Assembly (NCBI GenBank): GCA_031555315.1
Contig: JAVBUO010000005.1
Coordinates: 186,001-250,000 of the forward strand
Source of the DNA: JAVBJV01 sp031555315
GTDB lineage: Bacteria; Pseudomonadota; Alphaproteobacteria; Acetobacterales; Acetobacteraceae
DNA length: 64,000 nucleotides
Direction of reading: 5' to 3'
A program made the position numbers and the translations under genes. The notes under the pieces were generated by a model. The model ran no database searches. It had not been told where the DNA came from and saw only the letters and a list, made by a program, of their open reading frames with translations. This document shows, piece after piece, positions 25,797-34,859 of the stretch (position 1 is its first letter; each line of letters starts with the position of its first letter).

Positions 25797-26885
25797 ATGT
25801 TGAAAACGATCGGACTGATGAGCGGTACTTCACTCGACGGGGTGGACGCGGCCTGGGTCGAGACCGACGGTGTGCGTATTGGCGCCCTCGGCCCGGCGGA
25901 GACGCTGCCCTACGATACCGGGCTGCGGGCCGATCTGCGCCGGCTGCTGGACCTGGCGCCTGGGCTGGCGGCGGACGATGCGTTCCTGGCCGGTTGCGTG
26001 GCGCGGCTGACCGCGGTGCATGCGGCGGCGGTGCGGGCCGTGGGGGCGCGGGCGGGCAGGCCGGATCTGATCGGGTTTCACGGCCAGACCATCCTGCACC
26101 GCCCGGCCGAGCGTCGTACCTGGCAGGTCGGCGACGCCGTGGCATTGGCGCGTGAAACCGGTGTTCCGGTCGCCTATGATTTCCGCAGCGCCGATGTGGC
26201 GGCTGGCGGGCAGGGCGCACCGCTGGTGCCGGTGTTTCATGCCGCGTTGGCGGCGGGGCTGGAAAAGCCGCTGGCGGTGCTGAACCTTGGCGGGGTCGGC
26301 AATGTGACGTTCATCGGCGCGGATGGCGATCTGCTGGCGTTTGACACCGGCCCCGGCAATGGCCCGCTGGACGACTGGGCGCAACGTCGTGCGGGAATGG
26401 ACTGCGACCGTGATGGTACGTTGTCGCGTGCAGGCAAGGTGGATCGGCCCGTGCTCGCCCGGCTGATGGATGATCCGTATTTTACCAAACCGGGGCCGAA
26501 ATCGCTCGACCGGCTGGATTTTGCCGCGCGGCTGGCGGCCAGCGGGATAGATGCACTGGGTGTTGCGGATGGCGCGGCGACTTTGGCGGCGTTCACGGTG
26601 GAAAGCGTGGCGGCGGCGCGGTTGCCGGCCATGCCACGCCGCTGGATCGTCTGCGGCGGCGGACGGCTGAACCCTACCCTCATGGCGGGCCTGCGTGCCC
26701 GGCTGGGCGTGCCGGTGGATACGGCCGAAGATCACGCCTGGGCGGGCGATGCGGTGGAAGCGCAGTGCTTCGGCTTTCTGGCCGCGCGCGTACAGGCCGG
26801 CTTGCCGCTGAGTTTCCCCGGCACCACGGGCGTGCCGACACCACTGCCGGGCGGGCGGATCACGCGCCCGGCATTCGGAAACTAA
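25797..26885 (+). CDS. anmK: anhydro-N-acetylmuramic acid kinase
   Basis: AnmK phosphorylates 1,6-anhydro-MurNAc released during cell-wall turnover to MurNAc-6-P, feeding peptidoglycan recycling. The 362-residue protein has the N-terminal GLMSGTSLDGVDAAWVE, the sugar-kinase segment FHGQTILHRP, NLGGVGNVTF, FDTGPGNGPLDD and the C-terminal CGGGRLNPTLMAGL with EAQCFGFLAAR. All are typical of AnmK. Divergent pairing with tyrS is common in Proteobacteria. Confidence 0.96.
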   Translation: MLKTIGLMSGTSLDGVDAAWVETDGVRIGALGPAETLPYDTGLRADLRRLLDLAPGLAADDAFLAGCVARLTAVHAAAVRAVGARAGRPDLIGFHGQTILHRPAERRTWQVGDAVALARETGVPVAYDFRSADVAAGGQGAPLVPVFHAALAAGLEKPLAVLNLGGVGNVTFIGADGDLLAFDTGPGNGPLDDWAQRRAGMDCDRDGTLSRAGKVDRPVLARLMDDPYFTKPGPKSLDRLDFAARLAASGIDALGVADGAATLAAFTVESVAAARLPAMPRRWIVCGGGRLNPTLMAGLRARLGVPVDTAEDHAWAGDAVEAQCFGFLAARVQAGLPLSFPGTTGVPTPLPGGRITRPAFGN

Positions 26886-27158
26886 CGGCTGCCCAGATTT
26901 GGTAATGGCATCGACCACCATCGATGTACCAACGGCGATGGCCAGAATGTCGCCGTCGACGCGGACATACCGTTACCCGCTGGACAGCGGCCGCAGCAGA
27001 CCACAATCGCAGGTTCTGCCGGCACCCTTCCGTCCCCAGCACGCCGATCGCTTTCACGCGGCGCCGATCAGGATGTTAAGTCTTTCGACCAAGGCACGCT
27101 CAATCGAGCAGAACTGATCAGTTTCTGCATGCAGGGCTTATGCCGCCCAAGTGAGATC
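26886..27158. other. intergenic region with a possible gene remnant
   Basis: No intact gene is seen. On the minus strand, 26886-26960 reads as a fairly protein-like string (VDGDILAIAVGTSMVVDAI) and continues antisense into anmK; a second frame at 26980-27057 reads MKAIGVLGTEG. This could be a decayed gene, but no family is recognised. The segment lies between two genes of opposite orientation (anmK on plus and a hydrolase on minus, convergent). Confidence 0.35.
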
Positions 27159-27190
27159 TTCCAAGAGTACCCAATGCGGTACTCTTGGAA
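27159..27190. terminator. hairpin downstream of the alpha/beta hydrolase
   Basis: A perfect 13-bp inverted repeat (27159-27171 and 27178-27190) with a 6-base loop lies 19 bases beyond the hydrolase stop codon, in its 3' direction. There is no long T-run, so it is terminator-like. Confidence 0.6.
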
Positions 27191-27208
27191 ACGATGGCGT
27201 CAGGATTC

Positions 27209-27874
27209 TTAGTCGGCGGCCAGTGCGTTGGTGCTGCGCGATATGATCTTGCCGACATGGTCTTCCACGGCGGCGCTCACTGCGTCGGCGTGGCTGGCGA
27301 ACACATGATCCGCGCCCTTGAAGATGCGATAATCGACCTGCACGCCTTTTTGCGTGTTCAGCTTTTCCACCAGTTTGCGTACGGCGGGTTCGGGGACCAG
27401 ATCATCGTTATCGCCGACCACCATCAGCCCGCCGCAGGGACAGGGGGCGAGGAAGCCGAAGTCATAATGGTTGGCAGGCGGTGCGATGCTCACCCAGCCC
27501 GAGATTTCCGGCCGGCGCATCAGCAACTGCATGCTGACGAACGCGCCGAACGAATACCCGGCCACCCATAGGCGCTTGCTGGCCGGGTTGACCATCTGCA
27601 GCCAGTCCAGCGCGGCGGCGGCGTCGCTGATCTCGCCGATCCCGCCGTCATAACGCCCCTGACTGCGTCCCACACCGCGGAAATTGAATCGCATCACCGA
27701 GAAACCCATCTTCTGATAGGTCTGGTACATCGTGTAGACGACGCGGTTGTTCATGGTGCCGCCGTGCAACGGATGCGGATGCAACAGCAGGGCCAGAGGA
27801 GCGTTTTCTTCCTTGCTATGGTGGTACCGTCCTTCGAGTCGGCCATCCGGGCCGGCAAACATCACTTCTGGCAT
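27209..27874 (-). CDS. alpha/beta hydrolase (COG2945-like)
   Basis: A 221-residue cytosolic hydrolase of the short alpha/beta family. The oxyanion region is LLLHPHPLHGGTMNNRVVY, the substrate loop is RFNFRGVGRSQGRYD, and the nucleophile elbow is GYSFGA (Ser at about 111). The acid and base are probably in VGDNDDLVPEP and KGADHVFASH. The true substrate is unknown. It is divergent from cysE with a 267-base gap; in related bacteria this gene is often beside cysteine/Fe-S cluster genes, which fits here. Confidence 0.85.
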   Translation of the reverse strand: MPEVMFAGPDGRLEGRYHHSKEENAPLALLLHPHPLHGGTMNNRVVYTMYQTYQKMGFSVMRFNFRGVGRSQGRYDGGIGEISDAAAALDWLQMVNPASKRLWVAGYSFGAFVSMQLLMRRPEISGWVSIAPPANHYDFGFLAPCPCGGLMVVGDNDDLVPEPAVRKLVEKLNTQKGVQVDYRIFKGADHVFASHADAVSAAVEDHVGKIISRSTNALAAD

Positions 27875-28141
27875 GATCGTTCTACGTTCCGTTCTTTCTT
27901 ATCGCACAATAAGCAACCTGCGCGCGCACAGACCTGTAAAGCTCTTCTTCTGCACCTGCGGGGCGGCCCGCAGACGCAGATCCCAGCTATTGGGTCTTGG
28001 CGGAATTTTACCGTTCCCCTAGATACCGGGCGCCATCTGCATGGCGTTACTCCGATGATCTTGCACAACTGGGAAGGGTCTCCTTCCGGCGCGGCGGGAC
28101 TATAGGCAAGATCATTCTCGATAAGCCAATGGAATCGATTC

Positions 28142-28798
28142 ATGGTCGCCAAATTTCTGTCCGAGAGCATCGCCGCTTACCGGGAGCGTGATCCGGCTGC
28201 ACGCAATGGTTTCGAGGTGCTGATCTGTTATCCCGGATTGCATGCAATGCTCGGGCATAAATGTGCACATTGGTTGTGGTGCATGGGCTTACGGTTGCCT
28301 GCTCGGTTCTTTTCAACCGTAATACGAGGCCTGACGGGAATTGAGATTCATCCCGCTGCGCGCATCGGTCGTCGGCTGGTGATTGACCACGGGATGGGAG
28401 TCGTCATTGGTGAGACAGCCGAGATCGGAGATGACATTACATTATATCATCAAGTGACGCTTGGTGGAACGTCTCTTGAGGCTGGAAAGCGCCATCCGAC
28501 TCTGCGAAACGGCGTGATCGTCGGGGCCGGGGCGAAGATTCTGGGGCCGGTGGTGATTGGCGAAAATGCGCGAGTCGGCGCCAATGCTGTGGTGCTGCAC
28601 GATGTCCCCGCCGGGGTCAGCGTGGTGGGTATTCCCGCCCGCCCGGTTGAACGCCACCAGCCCTGCCCGGACTTTGATGCCTATGGGACACCGGACGAAC
28701 CGGATCCGGTGGAATGCGAGATCGCCGAACTGCGCGCCGAGCTGGTGCGCCTGCGCGAGCGGCTGGAGAAGCTGGCAGGCGACCGCAGCGGGAAGTAA
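28142..28798 (+). CDS. cysE: serine O-acetyltransferase
   Basis: CysE acetylates serine, the first step of cysteine biosynthesis. The 218-residue protein is a left-handed beta-helix enzyme of the short type. The catalytic segment is VIDHGMGVVIGETAEIGDDITLYHQVTLGG, with the His/Asp pair typical of the family, followed by KRHPTLRNGVIVGAGAKILGPVVIGENARVGANAVV. The last 40 residues form a charged helix or coiled coil. It lies upstream of the two cysteine desulfurases that use cysteine, although decayed sequence separates them. Confidence 0.94.
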   Translation: MVAKFLSESIAAYRERDPAARNGFEVLICYPGLHAMLGHKCAHWLWCMGLRLPARFFSTVIRGLTGIEIHPAARIGRRLVIDHGMGVVIGETAEIGDDITLYHQVTLGGTSLEAGKRHPTLRNGVIVGAGAKILGPVVIGENARVGANAVVLHDVPAGVSVVGIPARPVERHQPCPDFDAYGTPDEPDPVECEIAELRAELVRLRERLEKLAGDRSGK

Positions 28799-29210
28799 AG
28801 GTTCAAAGTCTCCATTCAATAACGCAGAAATTTTATGAAATAATGCCTAATTTGAGGTGGGATTGCGCCTCTTGCAGAGAGAAAAAGTGTCTTTTGTATT
28901 GGAACAGGACATATCCGCGTGTTGGTGCCGCTGTGCTGCGCCATCGGTTGGCTGGGTGCAATCATATTCCATTGGTTTGCGAAACAACATGCGGACGCCA
29001 GAGCGCTGGCGCGGGCATCCATCCGGTTCGGCATGCACTCATAAAATTCGGCAGACCGATCGATATCAGCAGGAACGCCGACGGTAACTGGGTTCTGGCC
29101 TGGAATTACAACACGACGCGGAGTGGTGAATATAGCCCTGTGGGTTAGCAACCGGGCGGCCAGGGTGCCGCGGGTGGGTACATCAGGCAGGCTAAGTTGC
29201 AACCAGGTGG
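28799..29210. other. decayed/non-coding stretch after cysE
   Basis: No intact gene is present. On the plus strand one frame (about 29034-29145) reads LIKFGRPIDISRNADGNWVLAWNY, which looks like part of a small lipoprotein, and another (about 28920-29040) reads a hydrophobic PLCCAIGWLGAIIFHWF. Neither has a start with a ribosome-binding site, and they are in different frames. This suggests a frameshifted small gene rather than a functional one. Composition is AT-richer than the flanks near 28800-28870. Confidence 0.35.
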
Positions 29211-29607
29211 TTATGCTGGATGAAGCGACGTTGACCCGGAACTGGACGGGCCGTTCACAGAGCGATGCGACGCGATCGCCGGCCAGAACGCTTTCAGATA
29301 GGCGATCGGCAATTCAGCGGCGTGTCGTTCGCCCGGATAACGCGGCACGCCGAAGTCACTGATGCCGAGGGGGGTGCTGACATGCGCGAAGATATCGCTC
29401 GGGTCGGGCAGGTTGCTGCCCCGATGCTGCGCCATACCTGCGGCAAGCACCCATACCGAATACGGGCTTTCCGCCTGGCGCGTTCAGCGCATCGCCGAAG
29501 TAGAAATGCTGTCCGTTATTCGTTTCCGCGACGGTCAACGGATCTTCCGCGCGTCTGGCCTCGATCTCGCGTAGAAGTTCGACTTCGGAAGGGGGTGGTT
29601 CCAACAT
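29211..29607 (-). pseudogene. frameshifted hypothetical gene
   Basis: Two minus-strand frames join into one sensible protein. Frame A starts at ATG 29607 (MLEPPPSEVELLREIEARR) and runs to FYFGDALN. Near 29475-29490 the sense moves to another frame reading SPYSVWVLAAGMAQHRG, then DPSDIFAHVSTPLGISDFGVPRYPGE and PIAYLKAFWP. A single indel would restore one open frame of about 130 residues. I recognise no named family. It lies just upstream of, and divergent from, the cysteine desulfurase operon. Confidence 0.55.
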
Positions 29608-29733
29608 GTCTGTGTCGGGTTTAACGCGTTTTGATCCCGGCGTGTTTACGCTACAACCGGTGCGTGGAATAGGGTCGGGTGGATTTTTCTGTTATAACCG
29701 CGCCTCGATCGTAGCGCGTACCCCGGACCTGAA

Positions 29734-30870
29734 ATGACAGCTCAGCCTGACCGCACCTATCTGGATGCCAACGCGACCGAACCGCTGCGTCCGGCGGCGC
29801 GCGGTGCCGTGCTGGCGGCGCTGGATGCAGTCGGCAACCCATCTTCGGTGCATGAAGACGGCCGGGCGGCGCGGCGGATACTGGAAGAAGCGCGTGAACG
29901 GGTGGCGGCGCGCTTCGGGGCGGCGCCTGCGAATGTGGTGTTCACCTCGGGCGCGACGGAAGCCAACGCAATGGCGGTTGCCGCGCTGGGCAAGGCGCGC
30001 CGCGTAATCGTCGGCGCGACCGAGCACGATGCCGTGCTGCGTGCGGCTCCCGATGCCGCACTGCTGGCGGTGGACGCACAGGGGATCGTCGATCTGGCGG
30101 CGCTGGAGGCGCTGCTGGCGCAAGGCGCCCCCGCGCTGGTCTGCGTGATGCTGGCCAACAACGAAACCGGCGTGATCGCGCCGATGCAGGCGGTGCGGGC
30201 GCTATGCGCGCGCTATGGCGCGCTGCTGCATGTCGATGCGGTGCAGGCCGCCGCGCGCCTGACGATCGATGTCGGCGCGTGCGCGGCCGAAGGTTGCGCT
30301 GTCGGCACGCTGGGCGCGGACACGGTGGCGATCTCGGCGCACAAGATGGGTGGACCGAAGGGCGTCGGTGCCTTGCTGCTGAAGCCGAACCTGCATCTGG
30401 AAGCGCTGATCGCCGGCGGCGGGCAGGAACGCGGACGGCGCGGCGGGACCGAGGCGCTGCCGGCGATTGCCGGATTCGGTGCGGTGGCCGCGACCGCCGA
30501 TCCGGCGGAAGCCGAACGGCTGCGCCCGCTGCGCGATGCGATCGAACGCGCGGCGATGGCGGTGGGGGCCGTGGTGCTGGGCGGTGAAGCGCCGCGGCTG
30601 GCCAACACATCGTGCATCGCACTGGCGGGCATGCGCGCCGACATGCAGGTGATCGCGCTGGATCTGGCCGGGGTGTCGGTGTCGGCCGGTTCGGCCTGTT
30701 CGTCGGGCAAGGTGGCGAAGTCGCGGGTGATCGCGGCAATGGGGCACGACGATCTGGCGGGCAGTTCCATCCGCGTGTCGCTGCCGTGGAACGCGACCGA
30801 GGCACATGTCGCGGCGTTCATTGCTGCCTACACGGCGATGGCGGCGCGCCGGCCGGGGCGGGCCGCCTGA
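29734..30870 (+). CDS. cysteine desulfurase, NifS/IscS-like (first copy)
   Basis: A 378-residue PLP enzyme that takes sulfur from cysteine to form a persulfide for Fe-S clusters or thio-modification. The start reads YLDANATEPLRP; the PLP lysine lies in SAHKMGGPKG and the active-site cysteine in SAGSACSSGK. The GGGQERGRRGGTE loop is typical. It is more divergent than the next gene and somewhat shorter. The adjoining second desulfurase begins directly at the next base after its stop codon, so the pair is co-expressed. Its partner scaffold is not in the window. Confidence 0.9.
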   Translation: MTAQPDRTYLDANATEPLRPAARGAVLAALDAVGNPSSVHEDGRAARRILEEARERVAARFGAAPANVVFTSGATEANAMAVAALGKARRVIVGATEHDAVLRAAPDAALLAVDAQGIVDLAALEALLAQGAPALVCVMLANNETGVIAPMQAVRALCARYGALLHVDAVQAAARLTIDVGACAAEGCAVGTLGADTVAISAHKMGGPKGVGALLLKPNLHLEALIAGGGQERGRRGGTEALPAIAGFGAVAATADPAEAERLRPLRDAIERAAMAVGAVVLGGEAPRLANTSCIALAGMRADMQVIALDLAGVSVSAGSACSSGKVAKSRVIAAMGHDDLAGSSIRVSLPWNATEAHVAAFIAAYTAMAARRPGRAA

Positions 30871-32052
30871 ATGTCTGCCACGCCGCCGCGCCCGAACCGG
30901 TTCGTGTATTTGGACAATCAGGCGACCACGCAGGTCGACCCGCGCGTGCTGACGGCGATGCTGCCGTTCTTCACCGAGCACTACGCCAACCCGCATTCCG
31001 TCGAACACGCGATGGGCAGGTTCGTCGAAGCCGCAGTCGAGGACGCGCGCGCGCAGGTCGCCGCGCTGATCGGTGCGGAGCTGCGCGAGATCGTGCTGAC
31101 TTCGGGCGCGACCGAGAGCAACAATCTGGCGATCAAGGGCGCGGCGCGCTTCGCCGCCGAACACGGCAATCATCGCCGTCGCATCGTCACGCTGGCGACC
31201 GAACACAAATGCGTGCTGGAAGCAGTGTGCAACCTGCGACGCGAGGGTTTCGAACCTGTGGTGTTGCCTGTGCATCAGGACGGACTGGCCAATCTGGATC
31301 TGCTGCGCGCCACGGTCGACGACGATACGCTGTTGGTCTCGGTGATGGGGGTGAACAACGAGACCGGCGTGATCCAGGATTTGGCCGCGATCGGCGCGCT
31401 CTGCCGGGAAGCGGGCGCATTGTTCCACACCGATGCCGCGCAGGCGGCCGGCAGGATTGCGCTGGATGTGCAGACGCAGAGCATCGACCTGCTGTCGATC
31501 AGCGGGCACAAGATATACGGGCCGAAGGGCGTCGGCGCGCTGTACGTGCGCCGCCGGCCGCGTGCGCGCCTGCTGCCGCTGTTCTCGGGTGGGGCGCAGG
31601 AACGCGGTTTGCGTTCTGGCACGCTGGCCGCGCCGCTGATCGTCGGACTGGGCGAGGCCTGCCGTCTGGCGCTGCAGGACATGCCGGCGGATGCGGCGCG
31701 AATCGGTGCGCTGCGCGACCGGTTGCTGGCCGGACTGCGGACGGGCATACCGGGGATCGTCGTCAATGCTTCGATGGTGCAACGGATCGCCGGTAATCTG
31801 AACCTGACCTTTCCCGGCGCGACGGCGCAAGCCCTGATGGCGGCGGCGCCGGACCTGTGCATTTCAACGGGTTCGGCGTGTTCCTCGGCCGAAATCGAGC
31901 CGTCCTACGTGCTGAAGGCACTGGGACTGTCGGACGAAGCGGCGGGGCGGACCTTGCGCCTTGGGGTCGGACGCTTTACCTCGCCTGCTGATATAGACTA
32001 CGCGACCGGAGCCCTGGTGGCGGCGCATGCCGTTGCATGTGGTAAGGCCTGA
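30871..32052 (+). CDS. cysteine desulfurase, IscS-like (second copy)
   Basis: A 393-residue PLP-dependent desulfurase. It has YLDNQATTQVDPRVL, the PLP lysine in SGHKIYGPKGVG, FSGGAQERGLRSGTLA, and the catalytic cysteine in STGSACSSAEIEPSYVL. All catalytic residues are present. The ATG follows the stop of the preceding desulfurase without a gap. Being followed by ferredoxin and, further on, MnmA, it is the likely sulfur donor for Fe-S assembly and 2-thiouridine formation. No iscU, iscA or sufBCD is seen nearby. Confidence 0.92.
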   Translation: MSATPPRPNRFVYLDNQATTQVDPRVLTAMLPFFTEHYANPHSVEHAMGRFVEAAVEDARAQVAALIGAELREIVLTSGATESNNLAIKGAARFAAEHGNHRRRIVTLATEHKCVLEAVCNLRREGFEPVVLPVHQDGLANLDLLRATVDDDTLLVSVMGVNNETGVIQDLAAIGALCREAGALFHTDAAQAAGRIALDVQTQSIDLLSISGHKIYGPKGVGALYVRRRPRARLLPLFSGGAQERGLRSGTLAAPLIVGLGEACRLALQDMPADAARIGALRDRLLAGLRTGIPGIVVNASMVQRIAGNLNLTFPGATAQALMAAAPDLCISTGSACSSAEIEPSYVLKALGLSDEAAGRTLRLGVGRFTSPADIDYATGALVAAHAVACGKA

Positions 32053-32070
32053 TGGAGAAAGTTGGATTTC

Positions 32071-32403
32071 ATGCCGAAGATGGTTTTCGTCGAACGTGAT
32101 GGCACCCGCCGCGAAGTGGATGCGCCGCTGGGACTGTCGGTGCTGGAAATCGCGCACCGTCACGACATCGATATCGAAGGCGCGTGCGAGGGTAGCCTGG
32201 CGTGCTCGACCTGCCATGTGATCGTGGACGGCGACTGGTTCAAGAAGCTCGCCAAGCCGACCGAGGACGAGGAAGACATGCTCGATCTGGCATTCGGGCT
32301 GCAGGAAACCTCGCGCCTGGGCTGTCAGATCGTGATGACCGAAGCGCTCGACGGGCTGACGGTGAAGTTGCCCTCCAGCACGCGCAACGCTTCCAAGGGC
32401 TGA
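32071..32403 (+). CDS. fdx: 2Fe-2S ferredoxin, Isc/adrenodoxin type
   Basis: A 110-residue ferredoxin of the Isc or adrenodoxin class. Cluster ligands are Cys 39, 45 and 48 (CEGSLACSTC) and Cys 85 (RLGCQI), the expected C-x5-C-x2-C...C pattern. It supplies electrons for Fe-S assembly in related systems. ATG 32071 fits homology; TTG 32062 is an alternative with GGAG closer upstream. Position after two desulfurases supports the ISC-type role. Confidence 0.92.
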   Translation: MPKMVFVERDGTRREVDAPLGLSVLEIAHRHDIDIEGACEGSLACSTCHVIVDGDWFKKLAKPTEDEEDMLDLAFGLQETSRLGCQIVMTEALDGLTVKLPSSTRNASKG

Positions 32404-32407
32404 ACCG

Positions 32408-33085
32408 TTGTACGGCGCTGCGAACGGGCTGTTCGCCAGGCTGCGCACGTCCTGTGCGGCGGAATGGAAGCGCTATGTCGAGCATCCCTTCGTGCTGGGG
32501 CTGGCCGACGGCACACTGCCCGAAACGGCGTTCAGGCGCTATCTGGTGCAGGATTATCTGTTCCTGATCCATTTCAGCCGCGCCAAGGCGCTGGCGGTCT
32601 ACAAGGCCGAGAGCGTGGCGGCGATGCGCGAGGCAGCGGCGATGCTGGATCTGCTGCTGAACACCGAAATGCGCCTGCATGTCGGCTATTGCGCCGAATG
32701 GGGCATTACCGAGGCCGAGATCCAGCAGGCGGACGAGGCCGAGGAAACCATGGCTTATACCCGTTACGTGCTGGAGCGCGGGCTGGCGGGCGACATTCTG
32801 GATCTGGACGTGGCGATGGCGCCGTGTGCGCTGGGCTATGGCGAGATCGCCACCTGGATCAATGCGCATCCGGCCCGCAAGCGCGGCGGCAACCGCTATG
32901 AAAGCTGGATCGCCATGTATGAGGGGGCCGAGTATCAGACGATGTGCGCGGAATTCGGCGCCCGTCTGGACAACCTGAGCGTGCTGCGCGGCGGCGAGGC
33001 CCGGTTCGCCGATCTGGTGAAGACGTTCAGCCAGGCGACGCGGCTGGAGGCCGCCTTCTGGGATATGGGGCTGCGCGGGCTGTAA
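32408..33085 (+). CDS. tenA: TenA-family thiaminase II/aminopyrimidine aminohydrolase
   Basis: A 225-residue all-helical protein of the TenA/PqqC family. The catalytic cysteine is present at 140 in MAPCALGYGEIA, and the late Glu is in SQATRLEAAFWDMG; DYLFLIHFSRAKA is typical. TenA hydrolyses aminopyrimidines in thiamin salvage. The start is TTG at 32408, four bases after the ferredoxin stop, so it is co-transcribed with the sulfur-transfer genes. A functional thiamin link to desulfurases (thiazole sulfur) is possible but inferred. Confidence 0.88.
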   Translation: MYGAANGLFARLRTSCAAEWKRYVEHPFVLGLADGTLPETAFRRYLVQDYLFLIHFSRAKALAVYKAESVAAMREAAAMLDLLLNTEMRLHVGYCAEWGITEAEIQQADEAEETMAYTRYVLERGLAGDILDLDVAMAPCALGYGEIATWINAHPARKRGGNRYESWIAMYEGAEYQTMCAEFGARLDNLSVLRGGEARFADLVKTFSQATRLEAAFWDMGLRGL

Positions 33086-33129
33086 AACCCTGCTATAGGA
33101 CCGGTCCCGTAATATCGTAAAGGAACACC

Positions 33130-34245
33130 ATGTCCGCCGTTCGTGAAGAACGTTCGCAAGGCATGCGCGAAGAGCGCCGGCGTATCGTCGTGGCAATGTC
33201 AGGCGGTGTGGACAGCAGTGCGGTCGCCGGGCTGCTGGCCGAGGCCGGGCACGATGTGGTCGGCGTGACGCTGCAGCTCTACGACCACGGCGCGGCGGTG
33301 GCGCGCGTGGGCGCGTGCTGCGCGGGGCAGGACATTCACGATGCGCGGCGCGTGGCGGACCGGATCGGCATCCCGCATTATGTGCTGGATATGGAAAGCC
33401 GGTTCCGCGACGCGGTGATCCGGGATTTCGCAGATTCCTATGCACGCGGTGAAACGCCGCTGCCGTGCGCGAAGTGCAATGCGACCGTGAAGTTCGAGGA
33501 TCTGCTGGGCGTGGCGCGCCAACTTGGGGCGGACGCGATGGCCACCGGCCATTACGTGCGCCGTCTGGAGGGGGCGGCAGGCGCGGAACTGCATCGCGCC
33601 GTCGACCCGGACCGCGACCAGTCCTATTTCCTCTATGCGATCACCCAGGAACAGCTGGAGTTCTGCCGCTTTCCGCTGGGCGAGCGGTTGACCAAGGCCG
33701 ATGTGCGCCATGATGCCGAACGGTTGGGTATTCAGGTGGCGAAGAAGCCCGACAGTCAGGATCTGTGTTTCGTGCCGAACGGCAAATATGCCGAGCTGGT
33801 CGCCAGACTGCGCCCCGATGCGATGCTGGCGGGCGAGGTGGTGGACGAGGCCGGCGCCGTGCTGGGCGGGCACGAAGGCGTGGCGCGTTTCACGGTCGGG
33901 CAGACGCGCGGTCTGGGGCAGGCGACGTGGTCGGGCGATCAGCGCATGTATGTGCAACGTGTCGACGCCGCCACACGGCGCGTGGTGGTCGGCCCACGCG
34001 CCGCGCTAGGGCAGCGCGAGGTGCTGCTGCGCGACGTGAACTGGCTGATCGATCCCACAAAGGGGCCGGTGCACTGCATGGTGAAGCTGCGCGCCCGCGA
34101 TGCATTGCGCCCGGCGCTGGTCGAGGCGACGCCGACGGGGGCGCGTGTTCTGCTGGATGTGCCCGGAATTGCTGCTCCCGGGCAGGCGTGCGTGTTCTAT
34201 GATGATAGCCGGATTCTGGGCGGCGGGACGATTTTACCACGCTAA
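33130..34245 (+). CDS. mnmA: tRNA-specific 2-thiouridylase
   Basis: MnmA (371 residues) makes 2-thiouridine at the wobble position of tRNAs for Lys, Glu and Gln, using ATP and persulfide sulfur from a desulfurase. The PP-loop is SGGVDSS at 24-30. The active-site cysteines are in PLPCAKCNATVKF and KPDSQDLCFV; other family parts are ATGHYVRR and DRDQSYFLY. AAGGA lies before the ATG. It closes the cluster with the two desulfurases and ferredoxin, a sensible functional grouping. tRNA-Met follows. Confidence 0.96.
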   Translation: MSAVREERSQGMREERRRIVVAMSGGVDSSAVAGLLAEAGHDVVGVTLQLYDHGAAVARVGACCAGQDIHDARRVADRIGIPHYVLDMESRFRDAVIRDFADSYARGETPLPCAKCNATVKFEDLLGVARQLGADAMATGHYVRRLEGAAGAELHRAVDPDRDQSYFLYAITQEQLEFCRFPLGERLTKADVRHDAERLGIQVAKKPDSQDLCFVPNGKYAELVARLRPDAMLAGEVVDEAGAVLGGHEGVARFTVGQTRGLGQATWSGDQRMYVQRVDAATRRVVVGPRAALGQREVLLRDVNWLIDPTKGPVHCMVKLRARDALRPALVEATPTGARVLLDVPGIAAPGQACVFYDDSRILGGGTILPR

Positions 34246-34321
34246 ACCCATTGACGTTGGCGGCAAGGGGCGCTATCCGGCTGCCCTTCGCGCCGCGCAA
34301 TTTGCGACGGCGTTACCGTGT

Positions 34322-34396
34322 GGCGGTGTAGCTCAGCGGTAGAGCAGGGGAATCATAATCCCTTGGTCGGAGGTTCAAATCCTTCCACCGCTACCA
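34322..34396 (+). tRNA. tRNA-Met (CAT)
   Basis: A 75-base cloverleaf with encoded CCA. The acceptor stem GGCGGTG (34322-34328) pairs with CACCGCT (34386-34392, one G-T). The anticodon arm is GGGGA-ATCATAA-TCCCT, giving anticodon CAT. The sequence resembles elongator tRNA-Met rather than initiator (normal acceptor pairing at position 1). Phage-tail fragments begin 15 bases beyond its 3' end, so it may have served as an integration site. Confidence 0.96.
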
Positions 34397-34410
34397 AGTC
34401 TTTCAAAAAC

Positions 34411-34803
34411 TTACGGGTCAAATGGGTCCGGCTCGGATCCATCGATCCACGGGCCCGCAATCACTGCCAGTAACAAATTACCGATCTTACCTTGACTTTC
34501 GCGATCTGTCGCTACGCGCACCGGCGCAGAACCGCCTGGCACAATCACGTCGCAACCGGCAACCTCGCGCTGCCAGCGGATAGCGGCAAGCTCGGACAAT
34601 GCCTGTTCGATTGTGCGCACAGGCGGTGCGGGCACCACCAGCTTTTTGGCCTTTGAGCACCCAACCCTGCGCACATCCGCACTGCACTTGGTCAGCGTGA
34701 CAGAAAAATCCGGCGGGAATGCAGCGGCGATCGCGATGTCGTCCGGCAGGGTCTCGATTTCTGCGACAACACCGTCGCGGACGCTTGCAAAATACTGTGT
34801 CAT
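34411..34803 (-). pseudogene. phage tail-associated protein fragment (DUF4376-like)
   Basis: The 130-codon frame looks like a phage tail-fibre/tail-assembly type protein: MTQYFASVRDGVVAEIETLP at the start and the DUF4376-like RWQREVAGCDVIV...VRVATDRESQGKIGNLLLAV at the end. It stops early after SEPDPFDP, 15 bases from tRNA-Met, so the C-terminus is missing. It is transcribed toward the tRNA. This is most likely part of a small prophage remnant with the fragment upstream of it. Confidence 0.55.
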
Positions 34804-34859
34804 AAGATCACCAAATCATCGTTGCGATGCCCTGGCAGACATGACCGCCGCTCATGTAG

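Noticed and set aside
27875..28141. Riboswitch upstream of cysE
   Set aside because: I looked for SAM-type or other conserved cores and found none; only weak inverted repeats.
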